Shown here piece after piece: positions 25,950 through 38,794 of a DNA stretch of 64,000 bases. The translations under genes and the position numbers were made by a program. This stretch comes from Gerris lacustris. Lineage: Eukaryota > Arthropoda > Insecta > Hemiptera > Gerridae. Every line of letters begins with the position of its first letter. Position 1 is the first letter of the stretch. The stretch lies in assembly GCA_951217055.1 (NCBI GenBank), contig OX578282.1:18043877-18107876 (forward strand), given 5' to 3'. Under the pieces are notes generated by a model. The model was not told the origin of the DNA, ran no database searches, and saw nothing but the letters and a program-made list of their open reading frames with translations.

Positions 25950-27312
25950 CAGTGGCGCACCCAGGATTTATTTTTGGGAGGGGCACAGATTAACAAAAAA
26001 ATAAGGGGGGGGGGATGTAATGTGGGCTTAGCATAATCACAGACAATTATCCGTTTTCTTTGTTCTTAAATTTCTTCATATTAAGGGCGGAACCAGCCAA
26101 TCTTAAAGGGGGGCTGGGCTCTCTTTTAGGGGGGTCCGGGGGTCCCCCCCCGGGAAAATTTTTATAGTTTGCGTTACTTTAAAACGTCTTTTTAGCCTAT
26201 TCTAAGAGCATCTAAAATGTTATTATATACAAATAAATTCAAGTTTTTTATGAAGGGGACATGAAGACAGGGGTATTTTATTTAAACAAAATAATATTCA
26301 TACTAATAATATTTTATTATTAAAAGTTGTACATTATATAATAGATTGATGTTTTATTTTAGTTGCCAGAAAAATAAATTGGTTCATTTTAAAAATATTT
26401 TAGTGATGTGAATTAACAAAAAAAAAAAAAAAAATAAATAAATAAAAATAACAATACGTACGCCAAATGTTTTGAGTTTAACAGAAATTAGCTGATAGTA
26501 TTAGGTTAAAAATAAACATAGTAGGGTATATAATAGTCCAGTCAATAAGTACAAAAAATAGTCTTCCTTGCGAAAGGTCGGGTATCTGCAATTTTTAAAA
26601 TCTTATTCTACAATTGAACCCGTTTCCAAATTCATTAATATTAATTCGATAATTTAAAACTATTCTAATGACTGTTACTAACGATTTTAATTAAATTTAA
26701 TTAATATATTAAAGTAAAACTTTAGATTAAAATAAATACCCTTAAAACAAGAAAAATTTAATTAAAAACTTGATTTAAAAATGTTATATTGTAACCTTTC
26801 ATTCAAAATAAACAATGGATAATAGTCGGAAAGAAATTCGTCCCACTAAAAAGTTCTGCCATGCGCAGTTGTAATTTTATGCAGATTTTTCAATAGACGA
26901 CACTTTTTTACCCAGGAGCTGCATCCCTATTTTATAGATCCTTAACCTAAACGGATTGATAACTTAACTTACTTCTATTCTTTTTCTTCATCTTCTTTTT
27001 AAACACCAAAAAAAAAATATGTCGGGCAAAAGTAGGTAGATTATTACTTATTTATGAAGTGATACTGATTTATTTAAAATACTTACTTATTTGCATACTT
27101 AAATTTTAAGTCTATGTCTTTGGAGGAGGGGGGGGGGGCACGTTTTTTTAAACGCCAAAAAAATATGTCGGGCTAAACTAGGTATATAATTACTTATTTA
27201 TTTATTTTTTTCACTATTACTTTAACACGTGCTGCAGAATTGCATACTTAAATTTTAGGTCTGGCTTTGGGGGGGGGGGGGGGGGCACGTGCCCCCCCTG
27301 GGTGCGCCACTG
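25950..27312. mobile_element. Non-autonomous hAT-type element, 1363 bp, with exact 8-bp target duplication
   Basis: TACACAAT lies at 25942-25949 and 27313-27320. The ends are CAGTGGCGCACCCAGG and its exact inverse CCTGGGTGCGCCACTG, followed by G/C runs. The interior has no ORF of substance. ATATGTCGGGC is repeated within the right part (27018 and 27164), showing internal duplication. CAGTGGCG ends with 8-bp duplications are typical of many hAT mini-elements. Confidence 0.85.
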
Positions 27313-28159
27313 TACACAATAATGGTTTGTAAAAACTAAAAACATAACATCAATATAAAGTATGTGATAAGATGCGAAGAAGCTGTGTTTCATAAGAATT
27401 TGCAGACTATGTATACTTAATGAAATCTTAAATCATTCTTACTTTGGATTTTTGTTTCGGAGAATTGTCTACATTTCGTTTTCATAAGTTTAGATAAAAA
27501 GGTGTATATTCAGTATTAATAATATCTTACATTTTATGCAGGTTTTTTGTTATTTACTATTTTTACTTCTGTATTCCAGTTGATCTTCTAAATAATTTAA
27601 ACAGTATCTTCTCCTCTTGAAGTTTAATTAAAAAATTAAATAATTATAATGAGAAATATGTGCCTTAACAAAAGATTAATGTTAGAAACTACAAGATAAC
27701 TCTAGTTGTAGTGAGTGATTGTACAGTAGTGTACATGTTTTCCTATCTTTAGTTACTCCCACCTCAAGGTTCCAGATATGTTGTTCGACTCCAGGGGGTA
27801 GGTTCAGTGGTATCTGTATGCTCACGCGTTCTCTATAGTGTTACAAGACACGCTACATCCGGCTAATCTTAATGCTACCGCACGACTTGCTCACCGCACT
27901 TGATCCCACCCTGCTTTGGACTCCTAAACCAACTATAATCATAATCAACAAGTGAGCCATGTAAAGGATTTATAAATAATAATTTCATCGTTATGACCGT
28001 CTCACTACCACCTGTACTCAGGTACTCAGAAGAAAACCATTTATTAATATTATAGACGTATCACCTTTTTTAGAATTTTAAGATCTATTTGTATGCAATT
28101 TTTTATTGATTAATTTTTTTTTGTCAGCAAAGTTACATTTTATAGACATTAAAATCGTC

Positions 28160-28735
28160 ATTGAACTTTATCTACGATTTATACGAAATATAAACATTGT
28201 ATCTCTCTTTAAATGCGTAGAAAGTGTTCCTTTACGTAGTTGTATTTATTGCGCATGCGCGTTTCATAATTCCTCTTTTTTACGCCTTAGTGCGGTAAAA
28301 AAGAAGAATTCTTCTCCTTAACGCACAATTAGCGAGTTTGTTTACATTTAACAAAACTAATTTTCTGTTTGTTTAATTAAAGTTACTGTTTATATTGAGT
28401 TTTTAGTGAAAAACAATGAGTGATTTATGTGATTATGACGAAAATGAGGAGAATAATACGCCTTCCGAAATAATTAATTCGGCATAAAATACAATACATT
28501 AATGTCATCTTTATCAAAAGAGTAATGCGAACCTATATACAGGAAGTTTATTAATTTTTTTTCCTGTATTTATTATTAAAACCCAATAATCGTTGATAAA
28601 GTGCGGTACGCAACTCGTGCTAAAACGGCATTTTGCTTTGCTCGTGTGGTTTTACTACCCTCGCTATCGCTCGGGTGCAAACTCCACACTCGAATGCAAA
28701 ATGCTACTTTCCGCACTAGACGCGTAATGTACTGT
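28160..28735 (+). mobile_element. Mini-element carrying a promoter-like hairpin and ORF start, copy 2
   Basis: Matches 11876-12448 in inverse. It has TTTATCTACGATT near 28170, a hairpin AATTCCTCTTTTTTACG...GAAGAATTCTT, an ATG at 28416 opening MSDLCDYDENEENNTPSEII and stopping after 23 codons, and the end ACTAGACGCGTAATGTAC. Both copies share both ends, so it moves as a compact non-autonomous unit. Confidence 0.6.
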
Positions 28736-29331
28736 TATTATAACCCTTTTTTTTAAATTAATTTAATATAATCTCTTACGTCCAACTAAATTTTTATACG
28801 TCCTGATCTTTACTATTAGGGCTTTACATGTCAGGGATCCAGCCATCTAATAGTATTTACAATTGAATTTAAAATAAAAATAAATTGTTTATTGTAAATT
28901 TTAACAATTAGATCATCTGCTTATAATAACCATATTTTATATATATATATATATATATTTTTAAGTTAGTCAATATATCTTTAGAAAGTTTCAAGGAACA
29001 CCTAAATTTTTGTGGTTAAGTTTTTATTAATATAATATATATCCGTTAAATAAGAGGGAGACTGGGAGACAACTATACTTCTAAATATATTATTTTATAC
29101 ATATTACATGATATTGACTCATTTTATAATTACGTGATATAATATGTTTTACAATAATAGTGTGCTTTATCAGTAGCTTGCATTACCACATAAACAAAAC
29201 AATTACTGATAATAATTTGGGGATCTGGTGTTCAATGCTGGACGGCGGGTCATTTTTTATCTGCCTTTATATTTTCTTTATTAATAATGATAATGAGTAC
29301 AGATCGTTTACATTTTTTATAATATAATATA

Positions 29332-29408
<77 letters not shown>

Positions 29409-29527
29409 ACATTGTACATACATATATGAATATTGGTTGTATTGTTTGTATATGCACCCTTAAGTACTTAATAAATCGTAATGGATCCTACAAGGTATAG
29501 AACACGTTAATGAAGTAAACACTTCTC

Positions 29528-30070
29528 TTTTTACTTTCTCATATAAAGAGAAAGTATTGTGATGGCGCGAAAATTCGATTTTGATGGATTTACACGTTTT
29601 GAGGTCCCCTGAGTCCAAAAAAGTGGTTTTTAAAAAATGTCTGTATGTCGTCTGCCTGTGCAGAAGCCTGGAGCCTAAACTACTGGGCCGATTTTGACGA
29701 AATTTGGCATACATGTTTAGAAAAATCATACCCTGAGGCGAAATCGAGAAATGAATTTTAGCTCCTAATTTGGGGGGCGCTACCCCCCAAAAACTCTGAA
29801 AAAACGTGAAAAAAAAAAAAATTCTCGAAAACGGTTCCGACGATTTTGATTAAAAAAAATTACATTTAAATACGGATACAACGATATAAGCAGTTTTCCG
29901 GGGAAAAATCTAGTTCCTGAGAAAATAGCTTAAAACGTGGACGTAGAGATCCCGGGTTCGATTCCCCGCCCTGGAGAAGTTATTTTTATGGTAAATTTTG
30001 ATATAATTTTCAATAATAATTAAACGTACTTACAAAAATTAATAAATGGAAATCATTGGCTAAGTAATTA
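29528..30070 (+). mobile_element. Retroposon-like element with pol III B-box-like motif, copy 2
   Basis: Begins TTACTTTCTCATATAAAGAG then TATTGTGATGGCGCG and includes GGGCCGATTTTGACGAAATT. Near the end it has GATCCCGGGTTCGATTCCCC, a good B box, then TTATTTTTATGGTAAATTTT and AATAAATGGAAATCA. The longer and more intact of the two copies. I see no protein-coding part and cannot name the family. Confidence 0.5.
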
Positions 30071-31674
30071 TGAGCTTGTATATGTTTGTCTGAGTTGTCT
30101 CGGACCGATTTTTTTCTATACTATGAAGGATGTACAACTTGGGACTTAATTCCAAAATCCATCCTATAAACAATCTTTTCATTAGTGTTCTTCTTAAATT
30201 AGTTCTTCGTTCGTTCTCATAAATTAGTGTTCTTAACAAATAATTCTTCACTGTTATATATATATATTTTTTTTTAAACAAAAAGCAAGCTAAAAGTCTT
30301 ATAATTGAATAAATAAATAAATATATACTAAAAGAATATAAATATATTATACTGGTTGTACTAATTCCAAGGCTGGTGTGTTCTACTGGAAACCTGGACA
30401 GTGGCCGCCGATTTCCAAATCTCGTTTTATTTCGTTTCGAGTGTAAATGCAACTGCTTTCATAATTGTTTCTTTGCTCCTTTATCATCCTTTGTCCTTAT
30501 TACAAGAAATAAATAATATTTGTGACATTAATTGTTTTATTAATAATTGTTAAGTCTTTAAATTTTCTAACAAAAAAAAAAGTAAAAAATAAGGTAGAAA
30601 CTTTTGAGTTATTTTTTTTTTCTCTTACAGAAATGTAAGCTACATATTACTATACTATGATTGAGTTTGAAAAGCACTTTAGATAATTTCGTAGGGTGAA
30701 TCTATATCTCCTGGGAGTTTAACAGAGATAGATTTAACTTTATTATAGATTGAGATATGATAGAGCTATCATTAAAAGAAAGGGCTGATTAGAAAAAAAA
30801 TAGAAATATTCGCGATGTTAAGTTATAAATAAGTTTTTGTGCAATTCCATTTTGATTTATTATGAGTAACCTTGTTCTTTATTGTTGTGTTTAAACCTTA
30901 GAAGTATACTAAGGTTATTTTTTATTATTGTTTTACTAAATATGTCAGACAATAGAAACTTGATGGCCATTACGCACTGAGAAAGAGGAATGTGTTAGGA
31001 CATCAAATTCTTTATAACGTTTTCTGTTTGGAACTCGGCAAGATATGTAACCTTGATCCATGTTGTCAATACTCGATTACAATATTTAATTTAGACATTA
31101 TCTTGATTACAACAACGTTTTGAATTGATCGATTTCTAATTGATATACTGATTAGACTTATAATTAAAGTTTAAACATATCTGGTATTAATTAATGTATA
31201 GTTCAACAGCTGATTAAGATTACACCTAATGAAGTTTATTCAGTAATGTTAAAATTATACGTGGGAGATATTATAACACTTGTTCATTATTGATTAAAAA
31301 ATAAAAAACAGTTTGGAACTTAAATTATTAACGTAAGTGAGTTTTTTATTTCTGAGAAAGGATTTTTTAAGTTTGTTTGTGTGTAACGATAACTGACGTA
31401 AAAACTGGCAAAATTCGGCTCATAGGTGCAACCAAGAATTTGTTTACTGTGTACCCCCATGCCATTATAATTTGTTATTCTGACAGCGCGGGAAATTCTA
31501 AGAAAAAGCAGAGGACGGGAGTCAATGAGAGCGCAAGATTTTGGCGGGTAGTAGGTCATATAAAAATTTGCATTTTTTTCCCCGCCATTTTGAAAACAAA
31601 TGACCGAAATTAGGGTGTTAAGAAAAAGGTTTATGCTTATATGAAATGTTTCATATTGTTTTAAAGCTCTTGAT

Positions 31675-32018
31675 GAGGTGGAGAGAATATATACATATTG
31701 TGAATATATACATATTATTTTCAAAATGGCTGTCACAAACCACCGAAAACGTAACAATTTAGGGTTTTTATTTAAAATAATAAGTCTTTTGAAGTAGGTA
31801 ATGATTCTTATTTCACTCGTTAATTCTAAATACGCGAATTCCGAATGAGGTGGAGAGAATATATACATATTTCGACATTATTTTCAAAATGGCTGCCACA
31901 AACCCCCGAAAAGTAACAATTTAGGGTTTTTATGTCATTTTTTATTTAAATTAAAGTCTTTTGAAGTTGGTAATGATTATTATTTCCCTCGTTAATTCTA
32001 AATACGCGAATTCCGAAT
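31675..32018 (+). repeat. Two tandem copies of a 172-bp unit
   Basis: Units 31675-31846 and 31847-32018 each begin GAGGTGGAGAGAATATATAC and end CTAAATACGCGAATTCCGAA, with a CAAAATGGCTG-CACAAACC block between. The 182-residue minus-strand ORF across here is an accident of this duplication and AT content. Confidence 0.75.
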
Positions 32019-32580
32019 ACAACTTATCTCTTGTTTTAGTTAGTTACCACATTGATTACACACCACACTATACGTATTGTGGTCCTTTTAGATAACGATA
32101 GTGTAAAAATCAGGATAAGAGATATCATTGTCAGATTATTTTCAATTGAGTTAAAAAGCTTTGAATTGGCCGTGACGAATGATATGTAGCACTAAGATGG
32201 AGATTTGCCTCCATACGTATAGTTTCTTTTCTCTTGGCATTAACAAAAAAAGAATCATTAATCTTCAAGTTATGAGTTGGAAGTGTTATAGAAACGTTTC
32301 GTCTGTAGTTAGTATCTGATTACCTGCCCATTATCTCTTTATAAATAGCACCTTAATCCATCTATGCTTTTTTTATTGGCGAGAAAAAATTTAAATGTCA
32401 AACCTATCGGCAGTAACAAGAACAAATTGACACTGATATAATTTTTTAGAAACACGTGTCTAATCATTTTAATAGCAATCTTTTGGAGAAGATCGACTCA
32501 TTGAAAATTGGATTATTAATTTTAACAATTAGTGAAGGTATTGTTCTTAATAATCGAAATTGTGCCTGCTTATCATTATC

Positions 32581-33001
32581 AGGTTTGTTCCAACCCCGCT
32601 ATTTGTACCGTCCCGCGGATCGTTTGGGAATCGTTTAGGACAGGTTTTATACGCATGCGCTAACATTGTACTGTAATAAAATCATGTCAGGTTGTAACGA
32701 GTTTAGGACTATAATTCGCACTGTATTAAAAACATTAAGGAAACCTAACAGTTAGGAAACCTTCCTGTTGATATTTGTAATTATTGACATAACTGCGCAT
32801 GTCATACAAACCAGTACATGGTATTGTCAGAGGATCGTTGGGATCGTACAGTGAACGGTTCGCAAACGATCCCTGCCGGGGTTGGAACAGTTTCGTGGAC
32901 GGTACGAAACACTGTCACAAGTCGGCTTGGAACGGCTTTTATCTATTGCGCATGCCGGTGACGATCCCACGGACGGTACAGTGCTTGGTTGGAACAAACC
33001 T
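32581..33001. mobile_element. Inverted-repeat mini-element with AGGTTTGTTCCAACC ends
   Basis: AGGTTTGTTCCAACC at 32581 is matched by GGTTGGAACAAACCT ending at 33001. Further in, GTACCGTCC-CGGATCG and CGATCC-ACGGACGGTAC are also inverted. 421 bp, GC-richer than its surroundings. Resembles PIF/Harbinger-type ends, but the target duplication is unclear. ORF 32799-33107 is not a gene. Confidence 0.6.
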
Positions 33002-33708
33002 AATAATTCTATGTTATCATCAATTTAAACATGAAATGGATTGTACTATGATGCTACTTATTAAGCTACAAATAAAGAAATTTTTTAAGTCAGAAAAACA
33101 GAAGTAGATCTTACTTATAATTAAAAATTAGTCTGGCAATCTTCGATCATCACTTTATTATATGTATATAAACCTGAATTTAAAACTCCTTGATACACCG
33201 GGTAACGTTTTTTAGTAACGCTTTTCGAGTTATGTAGCATAGCCTAAACATGAAAATGTCAATAAATACCACAATATCCAATTGAACTAGTGATGCGGTG
33301 CATATAAAGAACTCGCGTAGAATTGTATTCTTACATATGCCATATTTTTTTTAATATGTCCTTAGGAAAAATTTATTCCTAATCTTCTTAAAACATCTTT
33401 AAAATTATATAAAACATGCTATTATAAGGATAACATTTTCTTTCAACACCCTCATTTCTTTTTTTTTTTTTTTGGTCAGAAAATAAAAGAAAATTTTGTA
33501 ATAATAGTTACTTAATCTTTTCCTCCTTTTTAAGTTCTTTAAAACGATGTGTAACATGTGCTGACTAATATATTTTTTTGTCGTCCACCATATTGGCCGC
33601 CATTTTGAAAATATTAAGTGCGAAATTTCTAAAAACTATACAGTCCTCTGAGATGTTCATATGAGCCGAATTTAATTTAAATCGGTAACTTTTTACGCCT
33701 GTGTTATC

Positions 33709-33881
33709 CAGTGGCGTAGCTAGACTATTGCCCCCCCCCCCGCATGAACTTTTTGGGGGCCCTCGCTAAAGAAAATTGATGAGACAAGGATAGTAATTCC
33801 AGTTATTTCTGGATTTGGGGGCCCCATGACAATAGGGGCCCCCGCAATGCGGGCCCGCGAGGGCCCATAGTTACGCCACTG
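33709..33881. mobile_element. 173-bp hAT-type MITE with exact 8-bp target duplication
   Basis: GTGTTATC at 33701-33708 and 33882-33889 flanks an element with ends CAGTGGCGTAGCTA and inverse CAGTGGCGTAACTA. The inside has G/C runs (GGGGGCCCT). No coding capacity. Distinct from the larger CAGTGGCGC element at 25950. Confidence 0.85.
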
Positions 33882-33934
33882 GTGTTATCGTTAGACATAT
33901 AAACAAACTTCAAGTCAAAACAAGTCTCAAAAAG

Positions 33935-34130
33935 TTGAAGTTCTTCAGATTGTTATTGTTACTCCCCTCATAAAAAACATAAGAGAGTAACAATCTAAAG
34001 AAGGTGTCGGAATTTTCTTCTTTAGACTGTTACTCCTCTTATATAAACAGAAGTGTATATTCCTTTGTCCCAAAGTAAATTAGACTGAACATACCTTTGT
34101 CTTAATAGTTATTTAGACAAAGTAATTTAT
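33935..34130. mobile_element. Partial copy of the AATAACTATT-GACAAAG element
   Basis: Shares GAGTAACAATCTAAAGAAGG, TTCTTCTTTAGACTGTTACT, GTATATTCCTTTGTCCC and CATACCTTTGTCTTAATAG with the right arm of the element at 13418-14090. One arm plus part of the inner repeats is present. Confidence 0.6.
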
Positions 34131-34914
34131 ATTCTAAAAAGACATGAGGGAGTAACTATCTTAAGAAGCACCAAAAATGTTTAACTTTTTACAGGTGAAA
34201 AAAAAAATCATTAATTAATTAATGATTAGATTCGTATTTGTATGTCTGGACTGCAATATAAACTTTTTAAATAATTTAATTATCGATGGCTCATAATACA
34301 ATACGTTCGTAATGATACTTCGCTAATGTCCTTCGTCTGTAATATTGTTTTTTTTTTTTTTTTTTAATTATTTATTGGAGTGAAACGTAATTTTTTGCGG
34401 TTACATATTGCGGTCATTATTTTTCTTCTACAATCAAGGAAGTTGTACGAGGTTTTGTCTTTTATTTTCTAGTCACTAGAATGTATATTCCGTAAAACAT
34501 TTTAATTGTATATTGTAATTGATATTTGTAATATTTATCAGTGATGATGTTTCTGATTTCGCAATTTTGGTACGATTAATATTATATGTATTAGTAATTT
34601 CTAAAAATATATAGTGTGATTATAAAAAAAACAATATTTAATAAATCATTTTTTAAAACCAAGTGCATCGTTTAAAAATATTTCTTAATATGGTTTTTTA
34701 AATTGTTAAATTATCTCTTAAGCAGGCAATTCAATTACTCTTTGTCTCATTGGGAAAACACTTGACTTGATTAATAACCTAAAATATAATTTTCCTTATT
34801 TGAACTATTAATACTTATAAAATCATTTAAACATCAACCTATAGGTTTTCCCTCTAAATTGCGGGTTCCAATACCGTTTTATTTTTTTATAAATTTCTTA
34901 TTGAATTGAACTGA

Positions 34915-35170
34915 TCTTTATAAAACGTTATAGTTATTGCGGCTTTTGATATTAAACTGATCAATTTTGTCAGACGGACAGTAGGTCATTTGCTCACTGG
35001 TGATAAACCTACTACAGTGGTTCAACCCGGTCTTTATAAAACAATAGTTATTATAGGCTTAACTGATAAATTTTGTCAGTCGGACAGTTGACCATTAGTT
35101 AATAACTGATGATAAAACTACTAAAGTGGTTCAACTCGGTCTTTATAAAACAATATTTATTATAGACTAA
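34915..35170 (+). repeat. Two and a fraction tandem copies of a 109-116 bp unit
   Basis: TCTTTATAAAAC begins units at 34915, 35031 and (partial) 35140. Shared blocks: AATTTTGTCAG-CGGACAGT and GTGGTTCAAC-CGG. Confidence 0.7.
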
Positions 35171-35485
35171 CTATAATCAAATTGTATCTTTCATTTTTTA
35201 ATTTGCCATTCCCACAAAATTGGTCATAAGGACTGACTAGAAACGCAAACTGCTGGTATTCTGTCTGTGATAAGTGATAAGTATTTGCTATTATTATAGC
35301 GTATAATGTATTCTGCGGCCAGTGTTTAGTGATCATTCTTAGGACATCGCGTCAGAATTTTTGCAAAATACGAGATTTTGTCCCTACGTTTTGAGGCATA
35401 ATTTAAGTTGCAAGATACTATGAGTTAAGTTAAGATATTATGAGCAGCTCCCTTGAAAATTATCTCTGCAATAAGTCGAGACGTC

Positions 35486-36165
35486 TATAGTACAGACATA
35501 TCTCATTTATTTATATCAAATTATAATTATTATTTACTACGGGAAACAGATAGTGAAAAATACACTCCCGCGCCGGGAGTTTCACTGTCTGTTTCCCGTA
35601 GTAAATAATAATTATAATTTGATTTAAATTAAAATTTAAACTTTCCATAGTATGAAAACTACCAAAAACTTAAAATTGAATTTCTCATTTATTTAGCTTA
35701 TAGGACGGACATATCTCATTTATTTAGCCTATAGGACGGACATATCTCATTTATTTAGCCTATAGGACGGACATATCTAATTTATTTAGCCTATTATAGG
35801 ACGGACATATCTCATTTATTTAGTCTATAGGACGGACGTATCTCATTTATTTAGACTATAGGACGGACATATCTCATTTATTTAGCCTATAGGACGGACA
35901 TATCTCATTTATTTAGCCTATAGGACGGATATATCTCATTTATTTAGTCTATAGGACGGTCATATCTCATTTATTCAATTTATAGTACGGACATAATTTC
36001 TCATTTATTTAGCCTATAGGACGGATATACCTCATTTATTTAGTCTATAGGACGGTCATATCTCATTTATTCAATTTATAGTACGGACATAATTTCTCAT
36101 TTATTCAGTCTATAGCACGCACGGACTTAATTTCTAATGTATTTAGTCTATTGTACGGAAGTAAA
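35486..36165 (+). repeat. 31-bp minisatellite array, interrupted by a SINE fold-back
   Basis: The unit TATAGGACGGACATATCTCA followed by TTTATTTAGCC repeats about 15 times from about 35690, period 31 (for example 35701, 35732, 35763). One diverged unit lies upstream at 35486-35515, and the SINE pair at 35516-35670 sits between it and the main array. Later units are more diverged. A second, older array of the same unit lies at 38795-39130. Confidence 0.85.
35516..35670. mobile_element. Head-to-head SINE pair (fold-back) inside the minisatellite
   Basis: AATTATTATTTACTACGGGA and its inverse flank a short centre with CGCGCCGGGAG. The right half continues to the usual SINE tail (CATAGTATGAAAACTACC). 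The tRNA-like head is mostly deleted compared with the pair at 4900. Confidence 0.65.
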
Positions 36166-36289
36166 CATAGATCTTATCTAAAGGAGATTTAATCAATAGG
36201 TTGGAAAATCTTTGACCCGTTTTCCTTTGAAAGATCCTAATTTATTAGAAATTTGTTGTTTTTACTGGTCTTATATTACTTTGCTTTGT

Positions 36290-36990
36290 AAGTTTCATCG
36301 CACATTTCCGTTTCCCCAAATTTTGCACATAGATACAACTAAGACGAAGAATACAGAAACCAAAAAAAAAAAAAAAAAAAAAAAAAATGGCGTTAAATTT
36401 ATTTGCTTTATAAGTTTCATCGCACACCTATTACCCCAATTTCGAACGACATACCATCATTCAATCTTCCCCAAATTTTGCACATAGATGCAACTAAGGT
36501 GAAGAATACAGAAACCAAAAAACAATAAAAACAAAAACAAAATGACGTCAAATTTATTTGCTTTTTAAGTTTCATGGCACACCTATTACCCCAATTTTGA
36601 ACGACTTACCGTCATTCAATCTTCCCCATATTTTGCACATAGATACAACTAAGGTGAAGAATACAGAAACCAAAAAAAATAAAAACAAAAACAAAATGGC
36701 GTCAAATTTATTTGCTTTTTAAGTTTCATGGCACACCTATTACCCCAATTTTGAACGACTTACCGTCATTCAATCTTCCCCATATTTTGCACATAGATGC
36801 AACTAAGGTGAAGAATACAGAAACCAAAAAATAAATAAATGGCGTCAAATTTATTTGCTTTTTAAGTTTCATTGCACTCCTATTACCCCAATTTTGAACC
36901 ACTTACCGTCATTCAATCTTCCCCAAATTTTGCACATAGATAGAACTAAGGTAAAGAATAAAGAAACCAGAAAAAAAAGTTGAAAATAAG
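36290..36990 (+). repeat. Five tandem copies of a 140-155 bp unit
   Basis: TAAGTTTCAT marks units at about 36290, 36412, 36567, 36720 and 36862. Each contains TATTACCCCAATTT, TCATTCAATCTTCCCCA, TTTTGCACATAGAT and GAAGAATACAGAAACC. The first is shortened. The homopolymer A tract near 36362-36387 belongs to one unit. Confidence 0.85.
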
Positions 36991-38468
36991 ACCAGTTTTG
37001 AAAAATGGCATTTTTATATTAATTATTCTTTTACAATTAGTGGGTCAATTTTTTCTTTTTTAATTTTATTATAAGGAAGTTCCACAATTTTCAATAAATA
37101 AAAACTAACTTTATCTTCAACAATAAAGTTAGTTTTTTAAACATTTACTTAATAATTAAGGCTTATTAAGTGTATTTATGATGAATTATAATTCTTCTTT
37201 AAAATGTAATTCCAGAAAGCAATAAAAAAAATACAAATAATTATTAGAGCATTTAGATTAATTTATTTCTAATAATTAATTAGATATATAATCAAATTTA
37301 AAGCTTATTAAATCTAGATTTATCATTCAAGGACATTTAATAAATTTCTCTTATTTTTATTACGATTCAGTACTTACATTTGTTTACTGATAAAATTATA
37401 TTTATTTTAATAGTCTCCAAATTTGATAAAATATTCAACTATTACAAATATAACTGACCCTGAAATGTCAAATGAAAATAAACGGGAAAAAATACTTAAT
37501 TAATTACTTGATTCAGAATCTAGTTTTACATTTTTGTGATTAATTTGATTATAACTATCGTTTCAATTAGTTTGTGTCATAGTTTTAATTTTATTTTGTG
37601 TTAGTTTGTTGCCTTTCAGTATCGATATAGCGTTAGGCAATGTCGCATTTTCGGACGTGAATCACTACGTTAGTATAATTTAAGCCTGTATGGCGAAGGT
37701 GTCAATTATTCAGTCTCTCCGAAGGTATTTCTTCTTAATTTGTCTATATCACTATGAATGTTTTATTTGTTCAATCTAATAGACGGAACGAATAAATAAC
37801 TTATCTAACCTATCCACCGGTAGTTTTGTTTATTAGATTAATATTTTGTATCTACTCGCGGCAGCAAAAATAAGCATTGATGTACTGTTTTCAATCTGCA
37901 AAATGTCATTTTTCTTTATTCTTTTGTAACATGTCAAAAAACACGCAGCAAAATAATATAGTGTCAGCAAAATATCAAAGTGCCTGAAAAAGTTCAAAGT
38001 GTCAACAAAATAACAAACAGGCTGTAACATTTTAAGAAAATTTTACTACAAAATGGTTACTACATCGCAGGTTATAAACTCTTCCACATAGTTCATTTTT
38101 ATATACTTAAGCGTAATATTCTGATAAATATTTATGTCTTTTTTGAAAATAATTTTAGTAATAAGACAAATTTTATTATTTTTCAGTGATTATTCAAAAA
38201 AATTGAGATTAAAAACAGCTGTTAATGAAAAAAGTGGCAACACTGAATTTGTTTTGCCTTTGATTTCTTGATGACTAAAACTTTCGTTTTTTTACAACTT
38301 TAATTTCTTTAAATCTTTTATAAATTAAAAAGGGAATATAATAATTTGTGTAATTTTTCTGCCTTAAGTAGATAAAATATTGTATGTAACTATGCAGTAA
38401 AGGAAACATTCCCGACTAGTTAAAAGATTACCTGCTTCGGTTACACCTTAGCAGGCAATTAACATTTT

Positions 38469-38695
38469 CCTGCCTCGGCTTCGCCTTGTCAGTAAAATAG
38501 TAAATTTCCTGCCTCGGCTTCGCCTTGTCAGTAAAATAGTAAATTTCCTGCCTCGGCTTCGCCTTGTCAGTAAAATAGTAAATTTCCTGCCTCGGCTTCG
38601 CCTTGTCAGTAAAATAGTAAATTTCCTGCCTCGGCTTCGCCTTGTCAGTAAAATAGTAAATATCCTGCCTCGGCTTCGCCTCTGCAGTAAATTTG
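38469..38695 (+). repeat. 39-bp minisatellite, six units
   Basis: CCTGCCTCGGCTTCGCCTTG then TCAGTAAAATAGTAAATTT repeats at 38469, 38508, 38547, 38586, 38625 and 38664. Units are nearly identical. Diverged relatives flank it on both sides (CTGCTTCGGTTACACCTT at about 38430, and CTCGCCTTCGGCTCG at about 38708). Each unit has two CpG sites, unusual in this AT-rich DNA. Confidence 0.9.
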
Positions 38696-38794
38696 TTTTA
38701 GCCTATCCTCGCCTTCGGCTCGAAATTAAACCTTAAACCTTGTCAGCAAAATTCTAATTGCTGCCTGGTAACTTAAATAACTATAATTTATTAA

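Noticed and set aside
30060..30452. 130-residue minus-strand ORF
   Set aside because: AT-rich composition with a low-complexity Ile/Tyr stretch and no recognisable domain; its start overlaps a repeat end.
31320..31868. 182-residue minus-strand ORF
   Set aside because: It crosses a 172-bp tandem duplication, has AT-driven composition (Ile, Tyr, Phe, Lys, Asn) and no motif.
32799..33107. 102-residue + strand ORF
   Set aside because: Covers the right half of an inverted-repeat mini-element and its flank; no homology recognised.
35690..36165. Regular short repeats resembling a CRISPR array
   Set aside because: Units are contiguous with no unique spacers, and the host is a eukaryote; this is a minisatellite.
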